DNA from: JBOGJG01 sp050747825
Lineage (GTDB): Bacteria > Acidobacteriota > UBA6911 > RPQK01 > JBOGJG01
NCBI GenBank assembly: GCA_050747825.1
Contig: JBOGJG010000037.1
Location: forward strand, 1 to 16,721
DNA: 16,721 nucleotides
Reading direction: 5' to 3'
The translations under genes and the position numbers were made by a program. Within the stretch, counting starts at the first letter, position 1. Each line of letters opens with the position of its first letter. Shown in pieces: positions 13,399 to 16,721 of this stretch. The notes beneath the pieces were generated by a model that made no database searches, had not been told where the DNA came from, and saw only the letters and a list, made by a program, of their open reading frames with translations.

Positions 13399-13434
13399 TT
13401 TGAGGCTGCAGCTACTGAATTGATGCTGTGTTTG

Positions 13435-13464
13435 AAAATGATGCCTCGGCATCATTTTTTTATT
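13435..13464 (+). terminator. rpsL leader hairpin, likely attenuator
   Basis: AAAATGATGC (13435-13444) and GCATCATTTT (13449-13458) form a perfect 10-bp stem with a CTCG loop. It continues into TTTATTT, which has the form of an intrinsic terminator. It lies downstream of the candidate promoters and immediately before the rpsL Shine-Dalgarno sequence (13466). Since both neighbours read away from this region, it should act inside the str leader rather than end another gene. Confidence 0.65.
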
Positions 13465-13478
13465 TAAGGAGAGGTTTA

Positions 13479-13853
13479 GTGCCCACATTTAACCAGTTGG
13501 TTCGCAAGGGGCGAGAAAGGGTCAAGGAGAAGACGAAGAGTCCTGCTCTGCAGGGAAGCCCGCAGAAGCGAGGAGTTTGCGTTCGCGTCTATACCCAGAC
13601 CCCCAAGAAGCCGAACTCCGCTTTGCGCAAGGTAGCTCGTGTTCGATTGACCAACGGAATTGAAGTCACCACTTATATTCCAGGAATCGGGCACAATCTT
13701 CAGGAGCACTCAATCGTGCTGATTCGCGGTGGTCGTGTGAAAGACCTGCCGGGAGTTCGCTACCATGTGATTCGCGGTACCCTTGACGCCGTCGGCGTGC
13801 AGGATCGCCAGAGCGGCCGTTCCAAGTACGGAACGAAGAAGCCCAAGGGATAA
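13479..13853 (+). CDS. rpsL: 30S ribosomal protein S12
   Basis: A 124-aa protein of the 30S decoding centre. The family start MPTFNQLVRKGRE is encoded from GTG at 13479, preceded by AAGGAGAGG (13466-13474). The longer open frame back to 13428 runs through the leader hairpin and is not used. The core QTPKKPNSALRK and GHNLQEHSIVLIRGGRVKDLPGVRYH is intact. K43 and K88, sites of streptomycin-resistance substitutions, are wild type, and the Asp that RimO can modify (D89) is present. It is the first gene of the str operon. Confidence 0.97.
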   Translation: MPTFNQLVRKGRERVKEKTKSPALQGSPQKRGVCVRVYTQTPKKPNSALRKVARVRLTNGIEVTTYIPGIGHNLQEHSIVLIRGGRVKDLPGVRYHVIRGTLDAVGVQDRQSGRSKYGTKKPKG

Positions 13854-13928
13854 AAAGAGCTAACGGTTACTAGAAAGCTGCATGGACCTTTGTTCTCTGC
13901 AGCTTGTTTTGTTTCTGGAGCAAGGATA

Positions 13929-14399
13929 ATGCCAAGACGAAGAGAAATTCCGAAGCGCGAGGTACTCCCCGATTCTACCTACAACAGCGAACTGGTGAGC
14001 AAGTTTGTCAACAAGCTGATGTTGCAGGGAAAAAAGAGTGTGGCAGAGCAGGCGTTTTACGGCGCGATGGCTCTGATTGAACAGCGTACGGGCGAGGATC
14101 CGATGAAGGTTTTCAAGAAGGCATTGGACAATGTGAAGCCGATTCTTGAAACCAAGTCGCGGCGCGTGGGCGGCTCCACTTACCAAGTGCCCATGGAAGT
14201 CAACCCGAGGCGTCGAACTTCTCTTGGCATCCGCTGGTTGGTCTCGTACAGCCGGGACCGCAATGAAAAGACGATGGTTGAGAAGCTGGCCAACGAGCTC
14301 ATTGATGCCGCCAACAATCGCGGCAACGCAGTCAGAAAGAAAGATGATGTTCACCGAATGGCTGAGGCGAATAAGGCTTTTGCCCATTTTAGGTGGTGA
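13929..14399 (+). CDS. rpsG: 30S ribosomal protein S7
   Basis: A 156-aa primary 16S rRNA-binding protein that nucleates assembly of the 30S head. The start is ATG 13929 (MPRRREIPKREVLPD), preceded by AAGGA (13922-13926). The in-frame upstream extension is not family-like. Conserved parts include VSKFVNKLMLQGKKSVAEQ, NVKPILETKSRRVGGSTYQVP and RWLVSYSRDR. It lies 75 bases after rpsL. In enteric bacteria S7 represses str translation by binding the rpsL-rpsG spacer, and no comparable structure is obvious here. Confidence 0.97.
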   Translation: MPRRREIPKREVLPDSTYNSELVSKFVNKLMLQGKKSVAEQAFYGAMALIEQRTGEDPMKVFKKALDNVKPILETKSRRVGGSTYQVPMEVNPRRRTSLGIRWLVSYSRDRNEKTMVEKLANELIDAANNRGNAVRKKDDVHRMAEANKAFAHFRW

Positions 14400-14400
14400 G

Positions 14401-14443
14401 ACTGACAGACTGACAACTGACATAAGACGTGTCAGTTGTCAGT
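14401..14443 (+). repeat. tandem ACTGACA repeats and perfect 14-bp stem-loop between rpsG and fusA
   Basis: ACTGACAG, ACTGACA and ACTGACA follow each other at 14401-14422. The last two units, ACTGACAACTGACA (14409-14422), are exactly complementary to TGTCAGTTGTCAGT (14430-14443) across a 7-base loop (TAAGACG). No U tract follows, so a simple intrinsic terminator is unlikely. It may be an mRNA stability or processing hairpin, or a dispersed repeat. Confidence 0.8.
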
Positions 14444-14481
14444 TCCGTATAGAAATTGGAACTGAAGGAGTGAACTGAACC

Positions 14482-16581
14482 GTGCCTAGAAAAGTCCCAT
14501 TAGAGCGGACCAGAAATATCGGCATCATGGCCCACATTGATGCGGGAAAGACTACGACTACCGAACGTATTCTTTTCTACACGGGCATCACCTACAAGAT
14601 CGGTGAGGTGCACGAGGGGACTGCTACCATGGACTGGATGGCCCAGGAGCAGGAACGCGGAATCACCATCACTTCTGCCGCCACGACCTGTTTTTGGAAG
14701 GACGTCCGGATCAACATCATCGACACTCCCGGGCACGTGGACTTCACCGCCGAAGTGGAGCGCTCGCTGCGTGTTCTCGACGGAGCAGTGGCCGTATTTG
14801 ACGCTGTAGCCGGTGTGGAGCCGCAATCCGAAACTGTCTGGCGACAAGCCGACAAGTATCGGGTTCCGCGTATTGCCTTCATCAATAAAATGGATAGGCC
14901 TGGCGCGGACTTCTTCGCCTCCATGGAGTCAATGAAGAAGAAACTGCATGCCAAGCCGGTTCCGATTCAGATTCCGCTGGGGGGTGAGGAGTCCTTCAAT
15001 GGCGTGATTGACCTCATTGACATGAAGGCCATTGTTTACCACGCCGAAACACTGGGCGCTGAGTTCAGTCTGGAAGAAATTCCGGCTCAATACAGCGAGC
15101 AGGCCAGGGAATGGCGCGATAAGATGATCGAGTTGATCGTGGAGAGCGAAGACGAACTTCTCGAGAAATACCTGGGCGGGGAGGAGATCTCCGCGGCCGA
15201 GCTGAAGTCCGCTCTCAGGAAGGGCACGGTAAAGCTCCACTTTACCCCCTGTATTTGCGGCAGCGCCTTCAAGAACAAAGGCGTGCAGCCGCTTCTCGAC
15301 GCTATCGTCGATTACCTCCCCTCTCCCCTGGAAGTACCCGCCATCCAGGGAATCAAACCAAACAGTGAAGATCTGATGGAACGAAAGGCCTCCGATGAGG
15401 ATCCCTTCTCGGCGCTGGTCTTCAAAATCATGACCGATCCTTACGTCGGCCAGTTGGCCTTCCTTCGCGTGTACTCCGGTTCACTCAAGACCGGAACAAC
15501 CGCCTATAACACGACCAAGCAACGCGACGAGAGAATTGGGCGGCTGCTGAAAATGCACGCCAATAAGCGCGAGGAGATCCAGGAGGTCTATTCCGGAGAT
15601 ATTGCCGCCGCCGTGGGGCTCAAGGATGTCACCACCGGAGACACCATCTGCGATAAGCGCAACCCCATCATCCTGGAGGCCATGGATTTTCCTGAGCCTG
15701 TTATAGCGGTCGCCATTGAGCCCAAGACCAGAGCCGACCAGGACAAGCTGGGATTCTCGCTGGCCAAGCTCATGCAGGAGGACCCCACTTTCAAGGTCCA
15801 TACCGATCAGGATACCGGCCAGACCATCATTTCGGGGATGGGTGAATTGCACCTTGAGATTATTGTGGACCGCTTGATCCGCGAGTTTGACGTGACCGCC
15901 AATGTAGGTAAGCCTCAGGTGGCTTACAAAGAATCGATCACGCGGCCGTCACAAGGCGAAGGACGCTACATTCGCCAGACCGGAGGTCGAGGCCAATACG
16001 GTCATGCTAAGATCAAGATTGAACCGGTTGAACCGGGTACGGGCTTTGTCTTTGAAAACGGCATCGTGGGCGGCGCCGTTCCTCGTGAATTCATCTCCCC
16101 TATTCAGAAGGGCATTGCAGAGGCTATGGAAGGCGGTATACTGGCCGGCTTCGAGATGGAAGATCTCAAGGCGATTCTCTACGACGGGTCCTACCACGAT
16201 GTAGATTCCTCGGAAATCGCTTTTAAAATTGCCGGTTCCATGGCTTTCAAGGATGCAGCCTCAAAGGCCAAGCCAGTGATACTGGAGCCGGTCATGAGCG
16301 TGGAGGTCGTGGTTCCCCAGGAGTACATGGGGGAAGTCATCGGCGACCTGAACAGCCGCCGCGGCCGCATCGGCCAGATGGACCAGCGTGCCGGCAGCCA
16401 GGTAGTAACCGCATTTGTGCCGCTTTCTGAGATGTTTGGATATGCCACTACGCTGAGGTCTTTGACTCAGGGACGGGCCAACTACAGCATGCATTTTGCA
16501 CGATACGAGCAGGTGCCGCAGTCCATTGCGGACGAAATTACTGCCCGGGCGCAGGGTAAGTTAGTCACAAAACCCGGCTAG
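14482..16581 (+). CDS. fusA: elongation factor G
   Basis: A 699-aa translational GTPase that drives translocation and, with RRF, ribosome recycling. The start is GTG 14482 (MPRKVPLERTRNIGI), with AAGGAG at 14465-14470. GTPase motifs: G1 AHIDAGKTTTTERI (17-30), the switch region DWMAQEQERGITITSA (51-66), G3 DTPGHVDF (81-88), G4 NKMD (135-138). Domains II to V follow, including GRGQYGHAKIKIEP in domain IV and PQEYMGEVIGDLNSRRGRI in domain V. The length is typical. It sits 82 bases after rpsG, with the stem-loop in between, and 13 bases before tuf. Confidence 0.98.
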   Translation: MPRKVPLERTRNIGIMAHIDAGKTTTTERILFYTGITYKIGEVHEGTATMDWMAQEQERGITITSAATTCFWKDVRINIIDTPGHVDFTAEVERSLRVLDGAVAVFDAVAGVEPQSETVWRQADKYRVPRIAFINKMDRPGADFFASMESMKKKLHAKPVPIQIPLGGEESFNGVIDLIDMKAIVYHAETLGAEFSLEEIPAQYSEQAREWRDKMIELIVESEDELLEKYLGGEEISAAELKSALRKGTVKLHFTPCICGSAFKNKGVQPLLDAIVDYLPSPLEVPAIQGIKPNSEDLMERKASDEDPFSALVFKIMTDPYVGQLAFLRVYSGSLKTGTTAYNTTKQRDERIGRLLKMHANKREEIQEVYSGDIAAAVGLKDVTTGDTICDKRNPIILEAMDFPEPVIAVAIEPKTRADQDKLGFSLAKLMQEDPTFKVHTDQDTGQTIISGMGELHLEIIVDRLIREFDVTANVGKPQVAYKESITRPSQGEGRYIRQTGGRGQYGHAKIKIEPVEPGTGFVFENGIVGGAVPREFISPIQKGIAEAMEGGILAGFEMEDLKAILYDGSYHDVDSSEIAFKIAGSMAFKDAASKAKPVILEPVMSVEVVVPQEYMGEVIGDLNSRRGRIGQMDQRAGSQVVTAFVPLSEMFGYATTLRSLTQGRANYSMHFARYEQVPQSIADEITARAQGKLVTKPG

Positions 16582-16594
16582 AGGAGAGCAATTA

Positions 16595-16721
16595 ATGGCG
16601 AAGGAGAAATTTCAGCGAACGAAACCCCATGTGAACATTGGAACGATCGGGCACGTGGATCATGGGAAGACGACGTTGACGGCGGCCATCACGCAGGTGC
16701 TGTCCAAGGACGATCCGACCA
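16595..16721 (+). CDS. tuf: elongation factor Tu, 5' part (runs off the window)
   Basis: The first 42 codons encode MAKEKFQRTKPHVNIGTIGH and then VDHGKTTLTAAITQVL, the P-loop of EF-Tu (GHVDHGKT at 19-26), the GTPase that delivers aminoacyl-tRNA to the ribosome. GAGGAGAG (16581-16588) is the ribosome-binding site. Its place as the fourth str operon gene is canonical. The remainder is outside the window. Confidence 0.97.
   Translation, partial: MAKEKFQRTKPHVNIGTIGHVDHGKTTLTAAITQVLSKDDPT

Noticed and set aside
13428..13478. N-terminal extension of rpsL
   Set aside because: The extra codons read through the leader hairpin and the Shine-Dalgarno sequence. Known S12 proteins start at MPTFNQL, which matches GTG 13479.

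Overview
The window reads as chromosomal DNA of a Gram-negative bacterium. It carries inner-core lipopolysaccharide (LPS) genes (Kdo transfer, lipid A 4'-kinase, ADP-heptose synthesis, heptosyltransferases), the str ribosomal operon, and a bacterial class A RNase P RNA. The Tat-dependent aldo/keto reductase, the form of the phytanoyl-CoA-dioxygenase remnant, the HicAB pair and the DUF3108 gene beside LPS genes recall Acidobacteriota. That placement is an impression from family knowledge, not something the sequence proves.

Region 1 (1-4616) is accessory and partly decayed. It holds a twin-arginine aldo/keto reductase (minus strand), a 61-aa protein and a 100-aa helix-turn-helix regulator that both end in a CxxC motif, and a patterned intergenic region with tandem 17-mers flanked by a 13-bp inverted repeat. 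It also holds the first ~144 codons of a phytanoyl-CoA dioxygenase, joined near base 2255 to the tail of an unrelated gene. Next comes a DUF3987-type NTPase/replication-like gene broken by a one-base loss and an internal deletion. A 176-bp array of nine copies of a 9-mer, arranged as two nested inverted repeats, begins on the stop codon of that gene. The region ends with a hicB antitoxin gene whose hicA partner is frameshifted and degraded. It lies on the 3' side of a tRNA-Ala(CGC) gene, a common integration position, but no integrase or att duplication is visible.

Region 2 (4617-5227) holds tRNA-Ala(CGC) with the diagnostic G3:U70 pair and encoded CCA, and rnpB, both on the minus strand.

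Region 3 (5243-13221, minus) is one tightly packed operon, in transcription order: waaA, lpxK, waaF, gmhB, hldA (rfaE1), rfaE2, waaC, an ICMT-like membrane methyltransferase gene and a DUF3108 gene. Most genes overlap or lie within a few bases of each other. Together they attach Kdo, phosphorylate lipid A, make ADP-heptose from its bisphosphate precursor and add the first two heptoses. gmhA and the epimerase gene hldD are not in the window.

Region 4 (13222-16721) starts with a divergent promoter region and then the str operon on the plus strand: rpsL, rpsG, fusA and the beginning of tuf. A perfect 10-bp hairpin followed by T residues precedes rpsL and looks like a leader attenuator. A perfect 14-bp stem-loop lies between rpsG and fusA.

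No complete new system can be claimed. The best leads are the 9-mer nested palindrome array with its DUF3987 partner gene, and the two convergent small CxxC genes with the nearby repeat-rich control region.
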